A DNA stretch of 64,000 nt from Cochleicola gelatinilyticus (GTDB taxonomy: Bacteria > Bacteroidota > Bacteroidia > Flavobacteriales > Flavobacteriaceae), in assembly GCF_001637325.1 (NCBI RefSeq), contig NZ_LRXL01000045.1, positions 124,001 to 188,000 on the forward strand. Reading direction: 5' to 3'. The translations under genes and the position numbers were made by a program. The notes beneath the pieces are model-generated. The model had not been told where the DNA came from. It saw only the letters and a program-made list of their open reading frames with translations, and searched no databases. Positions 52,872-62,341 of the stretch are shown here, one piece after another. The stretch's first letter is position 1, and each line of letters opens with the position of its first letter.

Positions 52872-53615
52872 TTATTTTGAATTCAGAATAAATGATTCTA
52901 ATTGTTTAAGAGAAATCCTATTTTCATAAATAGCCTTTCCTAAAATGGTTCCCTCACACCCTAATGCTGCCAATTTTGGTAGTTCATCGTAGGTGGATAT
53001 TCCACCCGAAGCAATTAATTTTAGTGGACTCTTTTTATTTTCTGAAGTCGCGCTAAGCATTTTTTCATATAATTGAAAAGAGGGACCACTCAACATACCA
53101 TCTTTGCTAATATCTGTAGCAATAACGTACACTATGCCTTCTTTTTGATACTCTTGAATAAAAGGAATTACCTCTTTATCTGAAGCTTCTTGCCATCCGC
53201 TAATAGCTATTTTTTCGTGTTCTGCATCTGCACCTAAAATAATTTTATCTGGTCCATACGTATGTAACCATTCTAGAAATAAAGTTCTATTTTTAACCGC
53301 TATACTGCCTCCCGTAATTTGTTTAGCGCCACTCTCGAAAGCTATCTTAAGATCCTCGTTGGACTTTAGCCCTCCACCAAAATCAACTCTTAAACGTGTC
53401 TTAGAAGCAATTTGCTCTAACACTTTATGGTTTACAATATGATTGCTTTTTGCGCCATCAAGGTCAACAACATGTAGGTGTTCAATTCCGTAAGCTTCAA
53501 ATTGTTTTGCAACTTCTAGCGGATGTTCATTGTATATTTTCTTAGTAGAATAATCGCCCTTCGACAAACGGACACACTTTCCTTCAATAATATCTATAGC
53601 TGGTATAATTCGCAT
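52872..53615 (-). CDS. hisA: ProFAR isomerase HisA
   Basis: A 247-residue TIM barrel that opens the aminoaldose ring of ProFAR (step 4). The catalytic Asp residues are in [15 protein letters not shown] and in [24 protein letters not shown] and LIASGGIS bind the phosphates. It starts 9 bp after hisH. Confidence 0.95.
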   Translation of the reverse strand: MRIIPAIDIIEGKCVRLSKGDYSTKKIYNEHPLEVAKQFEAYGIEHLHVVDLDGAKSNHIVNHKVLEQIASKTRLRVDFGGGLKSNEDLKIAFESGAKQITGGSIAVKNRTLFLEWLHTYGPDKIILGADAEHEKIAISGWQEASDKEVIPFIQEYQKEGIVYVIATDISKDGMLSGPSFQLYEKMLSATSENKKSPLKLIASGGISTYDELPKLAALGCEGTILGKAIYENRISLKQLESFILNSK

Positions 53616-53624
53616 AATGTTAGT

Positions 53625-54215
53625 TTAAAGATTAGGAATTTCAATAAAATTCTTTAATAATAATTCTCCTGCCGTACTGCTTTTTTCTGGATGAAATTGA
53701 ACGCCAAAAAAATTATCTTTCCGGAGTGCTGATGCGTATAAGTTATCATATTCTGTGACTGCAATAGCCTCGGGACAGTTGGGTGCATAATAGCTATGAA
53801 CTAAATACATATATTCGTTTTCAGAAATACCCTGAAACAAATCTGTTTTTAATGCTTTAATAGTGTTCCATCCCACTTGTGGTACTTTTACATTGTTAGA
53901 AAATTTTATGACTTCCGTATTAAAAATACCTAGCCCTTTAGTTTTTCCTTCTTCCGAAGAATTACACATTAATTGCATCCCTAAACAGATACCTAATACT
54001 GGTTGTTTTAAGGTTGGAATAATAGTGTGTAATCCACTCTCACGCAATTTTTGCATGGCATTACCTGCTTCTCCTACACCCGGAAATATTACTCGATCTG
54101 CATTTCTTAAAACAGCAACACTTTTAGTTAATTCTGCTGTGTAACCAAGACGTGCAATTGCAAATTGTAAGCTCTTAATATTCCCGGCTCCATAATCTAT
54201 AATGGCGATTTTCAT
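53625..54215 (-). CDS. hisH: imidazole glycerol phosphate synthase, glutaminase subunit HisH
   Basis: A class I glutamine amidotransferase of 196 residues. The nucleophile is the Cys in GICLGMQLM, with the His and Glu in VQFHPEKSS. IDYGAGNIKS is the usual start. Two ATGs, 54221 and 54215, are in frame; the second matches the family. It supplies ammonia to HisF. Confidence 0.95.
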   Translation of the reverse strand: MKIAIIDYGAGNIKSLQFAIARLGYTAELTKSVAVLRNADRVIFPGVGEAGNAMQKLRESGLHTIIPTLKQPVLGICLGMQLMCNSSEEGKTKGLGIFNTEVIKFSNNVKVPQVGWNTIKALKTDLFQGISENEYMYLVHSYYAPNCPEAIAVTEYDNLYASALRKDNFFGVQFHPEKSSTAGELLLKNFIEIPNL

Positions 54216-54226
54216 ATACATCTATG

Positions 54227-55363
54227 TTATAAAGTTCCCTTCGTGCTTGGCAAAATCATTTTTTCTGAATCTCTTTTTACGGCTGCTTTTATTGCTTTTG
54301 CAAATGCTTTAAAAATTGCTTCTATCTTGTGATGTTCGTTGGTTCCTTCGGCTTTAATATTTAGATTAGCTTTAGCGCCATCGGAAAAAGATTTAAAAAA
54401 ATGCATGAACATTTCTGTAGGCATCTTCCCTATCATTTCTCTGTTAAATTTTGTTTCCCACACCAGCCAGTTGCGTCCGCCAAAATCTATGGCAACTTGT
54501 GCCAAACAATCGTCCATAGGTAAGCAAAAACCATAACGCTCTATGCCTAACTTAGATCCGAGAGCTTTAGAAAAGACCTCTCCTAATGCGATTGCAGTAT
54601 CTTCAATGGTGTGGTGCTCATCCACATCAAGATCTCCTTGAACTTGAATATTTAAATCCATTTGACCGTGTCTTGCAATCTGATCGAGCATATGATCGAA
54701 AAATGCAATGCCGGTACTAATTGTACTGTTTCCAGTTCCATCTAAGTTTAATGTTATCGCAATCTTCGTTTCATTTGTGTTTCTTACAATGCTTGCCGTT
54801 CGATTTTCTAACTTCAAGAATTCGTAAATTTTTTGCCAGTCGTTACTTTCCAGCGCAATTATCGTATCTAAATCGTCGCGTTTAACTGTAATTTCTTGCG
54901 TTCCAAGATTGGTGTCGTCGTTAATAAAGATTCCTTTTGCACCTAGGTTCTTCGCAAGTTCTATATCGGTTAAGCGATCTCCAATTACAAAGGAATTGTT
55001 TAGATCATAGTCATCACTAAAATATTGGGTCAATAGTGCTGTTCCTGGTTTTCTAGTCGCTGCATTTTCATGAGGAAAAGTTCGATCTAAAAAAATGTTG
55101 TCGAAAACAACCCCTTCATTCTCGAAAGCTTGTATAATAAAATTATGCACTGGCCAGAATGTATCTTCGGGAAAAGAGTCTGTACCGAGTCCGTCCTGAT
55201 TGGTGATCATTACAAGCTCATAATCTAATTCTGTCGCGATCTTTGAAAGGTTTGCAAATACTTTAGGATAGAAAACCATCTTATCGAACGCATCGATCTG
55301 TTCGTCTACTGTTTCTTTTATAAGGGTTCCGTCCCGATCTATAAATAGTACTTTCTTTTTCAT
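54227..55363 (-). CDS. hisB: bifunctional histidinol-phosphatase/imidazoleglycerol-phosphate dehydratase HisB
   Basis: A 378-residue fusion. The N-terminal HAD phosphatase ([31 protein letters not shown]) removes phosphate from histidinol phosphate; the C-terminal part ([32 protein letters not shown]) is the manganese-dependent dehydratase. This fused form is the rule in Bacteroidetes and enterobacteria. It starts 4 bp after hisC. Confidence 0.96.
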   Translation of the reverse strand: MKKKVLFIDRDGTLIKETVDEQIDAFDKMVFYPKVFANLSKIATELDYELVMITNQDGLGTDSFPEDTFWPVHNFIIQAFENEGVVFDNIFLDRTFPHENAATRKPGTALLTQYFSDDYDLNNSFVIGDRLTDIELAKNLGAKGIFINDDTNLGTQEITVKRDDLDTIIALESNDWQKIYEFLKLENRTASIVRNTNETKIAITLNLDGTGNSTISTGIAFFDHMLDQIARHGQMDLNIQVQGDLDVDEHHTIEDTAIALGEVFSKALGSKLGIERYGFCLPMDDCLAQVAIDFGGRNWLVWETKFNREMIGKMPTEMFMHFFKSFSDGAKANLNIKAEGTNEHHKIEAIFKAFAKAIKAAVKRDSEKMILPSTKGTL

Positions 55364-55367
55364 GTTT

Positions 55368-56414
55368 TTATAATGCTTTAAAAGCTTTAATCAGCCGTTT
55401 ATTTTCTTCTTTCGTTCCTATGGTTAATCGAAGCGTATTGTTGCAGAGCGGTTGTGAACTTCTATTTCTAATAACAACTTTATTCGCTATTAATTCTTGA
55501 TATCTCTTATCGGCATCATCTACTTTTATAAGAAGGAAGTTAGCTTCAGAAGGATAAATTTTCATGATCCAGTCTATATCAAGTAAAGCTTTAGATAAAT
55601 ACCTCTTTTCTTCATTAATTGAGTTAATTTCAGTTTTAATATTAGCAACATCTTCTAGCCGTTCTAATGCTTTTTGTTGTGTTAGTTCATTAATATTATA
55701 AGGCGGTTTTATTTTATTTAAAACCGTAATAATTTCAGAAGAAGCATAACAAATACCCAATCTAATTCCTGCCATTCCATACGCTTTCGATACCGTTTGA
55801 GTAACTATTAAATTTGGATAATCTACTATTTTTGAAATCCAACTGTTTTGTGTTGAAAAGTCGATATACGCCTCATCGATGACCACTAAACCGCTGAAAG
55901 ATTTTACTAGTTCTATTACATCCTTTTCTGAAAAAATATTGCCTGTAGGATTGTTGGGCATACATAGAAAAAGCACTTTTGTATGCAAATCGAAAGCATT
56001 TTTAATCGCAGCGATGTTTAGTTCAAAATTGGGTGTTAATAGCACTTCTTTATTTTGTACTGCATTAATCCCAGCGAGAACACTATACATTCCGTAGGTT
56101 GGTGGTAAAGTTATGATTGAATCTTTTCCTGGCTCACAAAACGCTCTAAATATAAGATCGAGGACTTCGTCGCTACCGTTACCTAGTAAGATTTGATCGG
56201 TAGGAATGTTCTTTAACTCGGACAGTCGTTTTTTTAAAATCCGTTGTTGGGGATCTGGATATCTATTTACACCATTCTCAAATGGATTCTCGTTCGCATC
56301 TAAGAAAATCATATTTTCTGAAGCATTAGTAAACTCATCTCGAGCAGAGCTGTACGGCTTTAACGCTGCAATATTAGGGCGAATTAGTTTTTGTAGATTA
56401 AATGTAGTTCTCAT
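55368..56414 (-). CDS. hisC: histidinol-phosphate aminotransferase HisC
   Basis: A 348-residue class II PLP aminotransferase. The PLP lysine is in [23 protein letters not shown] and [10 protein letters not shown] contribute to the cofactor site; the C-terminal RLTIGT holds the carboxylate-binding Arg. It lies between hisD and hisB, 26 bp after hisD. Confidence 0.95.
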   Translation of the reverse strand: MRTTFNLQKLIRPNIAALKPYSSARDEFTNASENMIFLDANENPFENGVNRYPDPQQRILKKRLSELKNIPTDQILLGNGSDEVLDLIFRAFCEPGKDSIITLPPTYGMYSVLAGINAVQNKEVLLTPNFELNIAAIKNAFDLHTKVLFLCMPNNPTGNIFSEKDVIELVKSFSGLVVIDEAYIDFSTQNSWISKIVDYPNLIVTQTVSKAYGMAGIRLGICYASSEIITVLNKIKPPYNINELTQQKALERLEDVANIKTEINSINEEKRYLSKALLDIDWIMKIYPSEANFLLIKVDDADKRYQELIANKVVIRNRSSQPLCNNTLRLTIGTKEENKRLIKAFKAL

Positions 56415-56440
56415 TATGCCTTTCGAATTGTTGCTATATT

Positions 56441-57724
56441 TTATTTGTTATAATTTAAACGGAGTGTCACGGCATTTCTATGTGCTTGCAATCCTTCTGC
56501 TTCAGCCATATTTTCGATAGCATTGCCAATATTATTAAGTCCGTCTTTAGTTATTTTCTGAAAGGTCATGCTCTTTGTGAAGCTATCAAGATTTACACCG
56601 CTATACTGTTTTGCATAGCCATTTGTAGGTAAGGTATGATTGGTTCCTGAAGCATAATCTCCGGCACTTTCGGGGGTGAAGTTCCCAATGAAAACCGAAC
56701 CAGCATTCTGAATGTTCTTTATAAAAAAATCTTCGTTTTCTGAAATTACAATAAAATGTTCGGGTGCATATTCATTGATTAATTCTAGAGCGATTTCTTT
56801 ATTTTTAACAAGGATTAGTTTCGAATTTTTTATTGCTTTTTCTGCAATTAACTTTCTAGGAAGCGACCCAATCTGCTTTTCAATTTCAATTTCAACTTTT
56901 TGAAGCATCACTTCTGAAGTTGTTACTAATATTACCTGACTATCAGCACCGTGTTCTGCTTGACTTAAAAGGTCTGATGCAACGAATGATGGGATGGCAC
57001 TATCGTCTGCAAACACTAATAATTCTGAAGGTCCTGCTGGCATATCGATTGCAACATTATGTTTTGTAGCCAATTGTTTTGCCACGGTCACAAACTGATT
57101 TCCAGGTCCGAATATTTTATACACTTTAGGAACGGTTTCTGTTCCAAAGGTCATAGCTGCAATCGCTTGAATTCCCCCAATTTTAAAAATTGTGGTTACA
57201 CCACATAATTTCGCTGTATATAATATAGCGGGATTTACCTTTCCATCTTTTCCTGGAGGCGTGCATAGTATAATTTCGTTACACCCTGCTAATGCTGCAG
57301 GAATTGCGAGCATAAGAATTGTTGAAAACAAAGGAGCCGAACCACCCGGAATGTACAAACCTATTTTTTGAATAGGTTTCTTTTCTTGCCAACAGTGTAC
57401 CCCAGGGATGGTATTTATATCAACACGTTGTGTTTTTTGAGCTGCGTGAAACGTTGTTATATTTTCTTTTGCTACTTGAATAGATTCTTTGAGCGAAGAA
57501 GGTACTATTTGTATGGCCTCTTCAATTTCAGAATTTGAGACTTGAGTATCTAAATTTGAAATTCCATCGAAAAGTTGTGTGTATTTTGCTACTGCGCTAT
57601 CACCTTTCTGTTTTACTTCAGAAAAAATTTCTGTCACTGTGGCTTCAATATCATCGACTGTTTGCGTAGGTCGTTGAAGCAATGTATTCCATGATTCTTT
57701 TAAAGGGTTGTTTATTTTTTTCAT
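56441..57724 (-). CDS. hisD: histidinol dehydrogenase HisD
   Basis: A 427-residue zinc enzyme that oxidises histidinol to histidine in two NAD-dependent steps. IYIPGGSAPLFSTILM, GPGNQFVTVAK, DMPAGPSELLV, SQAEHGADSQ, and YAPEHFIV are family marks, including the zinc-binding Gln/His pair and the catalytic Glu-His. It follows hisG by 33 bp. Confidence 0.96.
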   Translation of the reverse strand: MKKINNPLKESWNTLLQRPTQTVDDIEATVTEIFSEVKQKGDSAVAKYTQLFDGISNLDTQVSNSEIEEAIQIVPSSLKESIQVAKENITTFHAAQKTQRVDINTIPGVHCWQEKKPIQKIGLYIPGGSAPLFSTILMLAIPAALAGCNEIILCTPPGKDGKVNPAILYTAKLCGVTTIFKIGGIQAIAAMTFGTETVPKVYKIFGPGNQFVTVAKQLATKHNVAIDMPAGPSELLVFADDSAIPSFVASDLLSQAEHGADSQVILVTTSEVMLQKVEIEIEKQIGSLPRKLIAEKAIKNSKLILVKNKEIALELINEYAPEHFIVISENEDFFIKNIQNAGSVFIGNFTPESAGDYASGTNHTLPTNGYAKQYSGVNLDSFTKSMTFQKITKDGLNNIGNAIENMAEAEGLQAHRNAVTLRLNYNK

Positions 57725-57757
57725 TTGTGAAATTTCAAATTAGAGCAGCCTTTTAAA

Positions 57758-58615
57758 CTACTGTACCATTTTTTCGATTGGACAAACTAAAATACCTTCT
57801 GCTCCGGCTTCTTTTAGTTTATCGATGACCTCCCAAAATTCATCTTGGTGCACTACAGAATGAATACTACTCCATTTTTCATTAGCGAGTGGAAGAACTG
57901 TAGGGCTTTTTATTCCTGGTAATATTGAAATTATCTCATCCAATTTATCATTAGGAGCATTTAGTAAAACGTACCTAAAATCTCTTCCTTTAAGCACAGA
58001 CTGAATTCTAAAACGAATTTTGTCTAGGAGTTTAGAAACTTCATCTGTAATCTTCGGCGAAGTGGCCAAAACCGCTTCACTTTTTAAAATCGTTTCAACT
58101 TCTTTTAAGTTATTTTTAAATAATGTACTACCACTACTTACAATATCACAAATAGCATCTGCCAGACCAATATTGGGAGCAATTTCAACACTACCATTAA
58201 TAATATGTAATTCTGCTTCTACTCCTTGTTCATCTAAATACTTTTGAGTAGTTACTGGGTATGATGTAGCAATTCTTTTGCCTGAAAGATCTTTAATTGA
58301 GTCGTATTCAAAAATTTTAGATACCGCTAAGGATACACGGCATTTTGAAAATCCTAGTCGTTCAGCAATCTGAATACTCTCACCATTTTCTATAAGTAGA
58401 TTTTCTCCTACTATAGCACAATCTATTACTCCATCTTTTAAATACTGTGGTATGTCACCATTTCTTAAATAATAGATTTCTAAGGGAAAATTTTTAGCAG
58501 AAGCTTTTAATTGATCTTTTCCATTATCGATCGAGATTCCACAATCTTTTAAAAGAGACAGGGACTCGTCGTGTAATCTTCCCGATTTTTGTACAGCAAT
58601 TTTAATTTTTTTCAT
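57758..58615 (-). CDS. hisG: ATP phosphoribosyltransferase HisG (long form)
   Basis: The first enzyme of the pathway, 285 residues, with a C-terminal ACT-like HisG_C regulatory domain (AGAEGILVCPIEKMV), so it should be feedback-inhibited by histidine and need no HisZ. The phosphoribosyl-transferase part includes VQKSGRLHDES, IDCAIVGENLL and ADAICDIVSSGSTL. It is the first enzyme gene of the operon and lies behind an attenuator. Confidence 0.96.
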   Translation of the reverse strand: MKKIKIAVQKSGRLHDESLSLLKDCGISIDNGKDQLKASAKNFPLEIYYLRNGDIPQYLKDGVIDCAIVGENLLIENGESIQIAERLGFSKCRVSLAVSKIFEYDSIKDLSGKRIATSYPVTTQKYLDEQGVEAELHIINGSVEIAPNIGLADAICDIVSSGSTLFKNNLKEVETILKSEAVLATSPKITDEVSKLLDKIRFRIQSVLKGRDFRYVLLNAPNDKLDEIISILPGIKSPTVLPLANEKWSSIHSVVHQDEFWEVIDKLKEAGAEGILVCPIEKMVQ

Positions 58616-58645
58616 GTGTTTTTCTTTTGAAGAATATTTTAATTT

Positions 58646-58684
58646 AAAAAAACAAAAAACCCGTTTGATTGCTCAAACGGGTTT
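58646..58684 (-). terminator. attenuator terminator of the histidine operon
   Basis: On the minus strand AAACCCGTTTGA-GCAA-TCAAACGGGTTT is a perfect 12-bp stem followed by a T-rich run. It lies between the leader peptide and hisG, so it must be read through for expression. GTTTCG inside the leader coding region is complementary to CGAAAC that overlaps the 5' arm of the terminator, a possible antiterminator pairing. Confidence 0.85.
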
Positions 58685-58715
58685 CGAAATATGTGATTTT
58701 TCACATACACCAAAT

Positions 58716-58772
58716 TCACCTCGCATGAGCGAAACGGAATATATGGTGGTGATGTAAAAATTTATTTGTCAT
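58716..58772 (-). CDS. hisL: histidine operon leader peptide
   Basis: An 18-residue peptide, MTNKFLHHHHIFRFAHAR, is encoded from an ATG at 58772 to a TGA at 58716. Four consecutive His codons (CAT CAC CAC CAT) and a fifth His near the end make it a sensor of charged tRNA-His: a stalled ribosome would leave downstream RNA free to form an antiterminator. A second small hairpin (58690-58707) follows, then the terminator. Codon content and position make this assignment strong even without homology. Confidence 0.85.
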   Translation of the reverse strand: MTNKFLHHHHIFRFAHAR

Positions 58773-58857
58773 AATGAAATACAAAGAAAAGAAAAAAAAT
58801 GTTTATTACTTGTGAAAAAACAAATAAAATTAATCGGCTTCAAAGTAAGAAATTTCA

Positions 58858-58865
58858 TAGATTTG
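58858..58865 (+). promoter_or_regulatory. -7 element of the OmpA-like operon
   Basis: TAGATTTG matches TAnnTTTG and lies 52 bp upstream of the ATG at 58918. The -33 element is not clear. It is divergent from the histidine leader. Confidence 0.4.
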
Positions 58866-58917
58866 TTTACTTAACATCCCACAAACCTAATCAATTGAAA
58901 TTGAACACATAGGGATA

Positions 58918-59916
58918 ATGAAAAATTTTTTAATAGCTTTTTTAGTTTTTTTAATTTGGTCTGTTTTTGGCTTGTGGCTTTATTCCCTGCTTCAAGATAC
59001 AGGAGAGACTTCTTCGCTAATTGATAATGATTCAGTTTTAAACACGAGTATTCCGTCACCGAATGAATTTGAAAATATAAATTCTAAATTTGACACAAGT
59101 GCTAATAATAAAATAAGTTCCGCTCATAAAAGTGTATCAAATTTAGATAACGAGCTTTCAGAAAAAACAATAGAACATTCTGGATTGTACGCAGAAAATG
59201 AAAATGGAGAAACAATTTTTAATTTTTCTAATGGAATTGCAGTTTTAAAGAATAGTACAGAAATTGATATTCCAGAAAGCGTTCTTTCTTTTAAAAATCA
59301 AATAAGTGAATACCTTTCTACTCGCCCCAATACGGAGGTTCACATACAATCGATTTATAGTCCGAATGAAAATATTGAAACTCCAAATTTAGGAGTGATA
59401 CGTGGGCTTAAGATTAAAGAAATTCTGCTTGCCTCCGGGATTAGTGAAAATAGAATTGTAATAAAACCAACGATTAAAGATATTACTTTCGATAATGAAG
59501 GCACTTTTAATAATGCTATTTCGTTCTTGATTAAGCCTTTTAATTATGAAAGGATTGAAAATCGCAAAGATGCCTTACCTGTTAAAAAAGTAATTTATCC
59601 ACAATTTAGCACCTCTGGAATACAAGTAGATGAAACACTAACAGAGCTTCTTTCTGAAATTAAAGAACTATGTGTAGCACATCCAGATCTTAAAATACAG
59701 ATAGTTGGACATACAGACAATATTGGAAACGCCGAGGACAATTATAAACAAGGACTTGTTTACGCTAGACAGGTGCGTTGGTATCTTATTACGAAAGGGA
59801 AAATAGATAGAAGTCGTATTAGTGCAATTTCGAAAGGAGAAAGTGATGCCATCGATACAAACAACACAAAACAAGGTAGAAATACAAATAGGCGCATTGA
59901 GATTTTATTTATGTAA
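58918..59916 (+). CDS. membrane-anchored protein with two OmpA-like domains
   Basis: A 332-residue protein with an uncleaved N-terminal membrane helix (residues 4-25), a Ser/Asn-rich linker, and two OmpA-like domains in tandem. The first (about residues 100-205) is degenerate and lacks the Asp and Arg that bind peptidoglycan. The second has LKIQIVGHTDNIGNAEDN and KQGRNTNRRIEI, the complete binding motif. It would reach from the inner membrane to the peptidoglycan, a rarer topology than the lipoprotein form at 26843. The next gene starts 3 bp after its stop. Confidence 0.85.
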   Translation: MKNFLIAFLVFLIWSVFGLWLYSLLQDTGETSSLIDNDSVLNTSIPSPNEFENINSKFDTSANNKISSAHKSVSNLDNELSEKTIEHSGLYAENENGETIFNFSNGIAVLKNSTEIDIPESVLSFKNQISEYLSTRPNTEVHIQSIYSPNENIETPNLGVIRGLKIKEILLASGISENRIVIKPTIKDITFDNEGTFNNAISFLIKPFNYERIENRKDALPVKKVIYPQFSTSGIQVDETLTELLSEIKELCVAHPDLKIQIVGHTDNIGNAEDNYKQGLVYARQVRWYLITKGKIDRSRISAISKGESDAIDTNNTKQGRNTNRRIEILFM

Positions 59917-59919
59917 CTT

Positions 59920-60492
59920 ATGACTTTTTTGATTAGCATTTTACAAACAGTTCCAGAAATTTTAGGCATTTTTATTTTAATGCTATCTGCATTTCTAATT
60001 GGATACTTCTCTTCTTGGTGGCTTCAGAAATCGAAATATTCATCACTTGTGTCGAAATTAAAAAGACAAGTAAACTCAACAATCCGTGAAAAAAACATAA
60101 ATAATATCGATGTGATTTTTACAGAAATAAAGCCTAAAATCATAGAAGTAATAAAAGACACAAGAGAGGAACTGCACGAAGCTCAAAAGAAGAAAAAGGT
60201 GCAAGAAAAAACGAGATCAAATTACGTGTCTTACACAAAAAATAAGCCCTCTTTAAATTTTGATAGTTTTGGAATTGCCACAAGTTCGAACCGAGACAAA
60301 TTAACCAATATAACGGGTATTGGTCCATATATAGAAGAAAAGTTAAACGAGATTGGAATTTATACCTTCGAGCAACTTAGTAATTTAAAAGAAAATGACA
60401 TTCGTACTATCACAGAGCTTATTGAATTTTTCCCTGGACGTATCGATCGTGATGATTGGGTGGGACAAGCAAAAGCAATTCTAAAAAAATAA
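59920..60492 (+). CDS. membrane-anchored helix-hairpin-helix-like protein
   Basis: A 190-residue protein. One N-terminal membrane helix (residues 10-33) is followed by a basic coiled region (about 40-110) and a C-terminal HhH-like domain (LTNITGIGPYIEEKLNEIGI; TFEQLSNL; FPGRIDRDDWVGQAKAIL). Such domains occur at the ends of ribosomal L21-like and NuoE-like proteins and in DNA-binding proteins. Its role is unknown. The 3-bp spacing to the double-OmpA gene implies a joint function at the inner membrane. Confidence 0.8.
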   Translation: MTFLISILQTVPEILGIFILMLSAFLIGYFSSWWLQKSKYSSLVSKLKRQVNSTIREKNINNIDVIFTEIKPKIIEVIKDTREELHEAQKKKKVQEKTRSNYVSYTKNKPSLNFDSFGIATSSNRDKLTNITGIGPYIEEKLNEIGIYTFEQLSNLKENDIRTITELIEFFPGRIDRDDWVGQAKAILKK

Positions 60493-60510
60493 TCTTAAAT
60501 AAACATACTA

Positions 60511-62265
60511 TTGAAATTAGCTACTCTGGATTGGATTCTTATTCTTTCCTTCTTCGCAGTATTTTTAATTATCGGATTTCTAGTTGCAAAAAGATCGGGT
60601 AAGAACACACAAGAATTTTTTCTTTCTGGAAGAAACATGCCTTGGTGGTTGTTGGGAATCTCAATGGTTGCAACAACATTTTCTGCCGATACGCCTAACC
60701 TCGTAACAGATATAGTTCGACAAAACGGAATTTCAGGTAACTGGGTTTGGTGGACATTTTTAATCACAGGGATGCTTACGGTATTTGTATATGCAAAATT
60801 ATGGCGCCGCTCTAAAGTACTTACCGATCTACAATTTTATGAATTACGATATAGCGGAAAAGAAGCTGCTTTTTTAAGAGGATTTCGCGCTATTTATTTA
60901 GGGGTCTTTTTTAATGTTATGATCATGGCGTCAGTTTGTCTCGCCGCTATTAAGATTGGTGGGATCATGTTTGGACTTGCACCGTGGGAATGCGTTTTAT
61001 ATGCCTCTATAATTACAGTTTTATATAGCTCTATTGGTGGGCTAAGAGGTGTTATTTTTACAGACTTTTTACAATTCATTGTAGCAATGATTGGTTCTGT
61101 TTGGGCTGCTTATTATATTGTAAACCTTCCTGAAATTGGGGGTCTTCAGAATTTATTGGCTCACGAAAATGTTTCAGATAAATTAAACTTTCTGCCCGAT
61201 TTTAATGATACTAAATCGCTCTTAGTCTTACTTATAATTCCTATAGCTGTACAATGGTGGAGTGTTTGGTACCCTGGAGCAGAACCTGGTGGTGGCGGTT
61301 ACATCGCACAAAGAATGCTTTCAGCTAAAGATGAAAAGAACGCGATTGGTGCCACCCTCCTATTTAATGTAGCACATTATGCGCTGCGCCCTTGGCCGTG
61401 GATTATCATTGCTTTAGCATCGTTAGTATTGTATCCGAAACTATCCGATCTTGGATCTGAATTTCCTAATGCAGTATTAGGTCATGACTTAGGCTATTCT
61501 GCAATGCTAACCACCTTACCAGCGGGATTATTAGGATTGGTAGTTGCTTCTCTTGTTGCAGCATTTATGAGCACTATTTCAACACACCTCAATTGGGGTT
61601 CTTCATATATATCACTAGATTTTTATAAACGTTTTATAAAACCTGAAGCTTCAGAAAAAGAATTGGTTTCTATCGGAAGAATCTCGACAGTTGTTCTTAT
61701 GCTTCTATCTGCGCTACTAGCACTAGTTTTAAGCAGTGCTTTAAGCACCTTCGCTATCTTACTTCAAATTGGAGCAGGTACTGGACTTATATTCATTCTT
61801 CGCTGGTTCTGGTGGAGAGTAAATGCGTACAGTGAGATCACAGGAATGGTTGTTTCTTTTATTGTAGCACTCACGTTCGAATTTGGAAATTTTGGATTAG
61901 AAGATTATGAAAAACTAATTTATGGAGTTGCAATTACAACGTTTAGTTGGATAAGTATCACCTTGATTACTCGCCCTACAAGCACCAAGACACTAGCTAA
62001 CTTTTACAATTCTGTCACTCCTTACGGAAATGGCTGGAAACCATTTAAAAAAATAGCGTCTAAAGAAAATATTCCTCTAAAGAGTACCAATGATGTATTT
62101 ACAATAGATTTTGCTTCGATGTTATTAGGAATTCTTTTTGTGTACTCTTCATTGTTTGCCACAGGTTATGTGATCTACGGGAATGTATTAGGAGCAGGAA
62201 TTCTAATAACTATCGCCGTAGTGTCGGCAATATTTATTTTTCGTTTGTGGAAGAAAAAACCATAA
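60511..62265 (+). CDS. sodium:solute symporter (SSS/SLC5 family)
   Basis: A 584-residue symporter with about 13-14 membrane helices. The first helix is followed by the motif RNMPWWLLGISMVATTFSAD typical of one SSS branch, and GGGGYIAQRMLSAKDEKNA and SLVAAFMSTISTHLNWGSSY are also family elements. It imports an organic solute with Na+; the substrate is unknown. The start is a TTG at 60511 (MKLATLDW): a TAA lies 12 nt upstream in frame and the first internal ATG would delete helix 1. It follows the HhH protein gene by 18 bp. Confidence 0.9.
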   Translation: MKLATLDWILILSFFAVFLIIGFLVAKRSGKNTQEFFLSGRNMPWWLLGISMVATTFSADTPNLVTDIVRQNGISGNWVWWTFLITGMLTVFVYAKLWRRSKVLTDLQFYELRYSGKEAAFLRGFRAIYLGVFFNVMIMASVCLAAIKIGGIMFGLAPWECVLYASIITVLYSSIGGLRGVIFTDFLQFIVAMIGSVWAAYYIVNLPEIGGLQNLLAHENVSDKLNFLPDFNDTKSLLVLLIIPIAVQWWSVWYPGAEPGGGGYIAQRMLSAKDEKNAIGATLLFNVAHYALRPWPWIIIALASLVLYPKLSDLGSEFPNAVLGHDLGYSAMLTTLPAGLLGLVVASLVAAFMSTISTHLNWGSSYISLDFYKRFIKPEASEKELVSIGRISTVVLMLLSALLALVLSSALSTFAILLQIGAGTGLIFILRWFWWRVNAYSEITGMVVSFIVALTFEFGNFGLEDYEKLIYGVAITTFSWISITLITRPTSTKTLANFYNSVTPYGNGWKPFKKIASKENIPLKSTNDVFTIDFASMLLGILFVYSSLFATGYVIYGNVLGAGILITIAVVSAIFIFRLWKKKP

Positions 62266-62285
62266 ATAGTATGTTTTTAAAACTA

Positions 62286-62316
62286 AAAGAGCCGCTTCTA
62301 ATAGAAGCGGCTCTTT
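62286..62316. terminator. bidirectional rho-independent terminator
   Basis: AAAGAGCCGCTTCT and AGAAGCGGCTCTTT form a perfect 14-bp stem around a 3-base loop, between convergent genes. Confidence 0.88.
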
Positions 62317-62341
62317 AAGTTTAGTGATAAAAAATTAAAAT

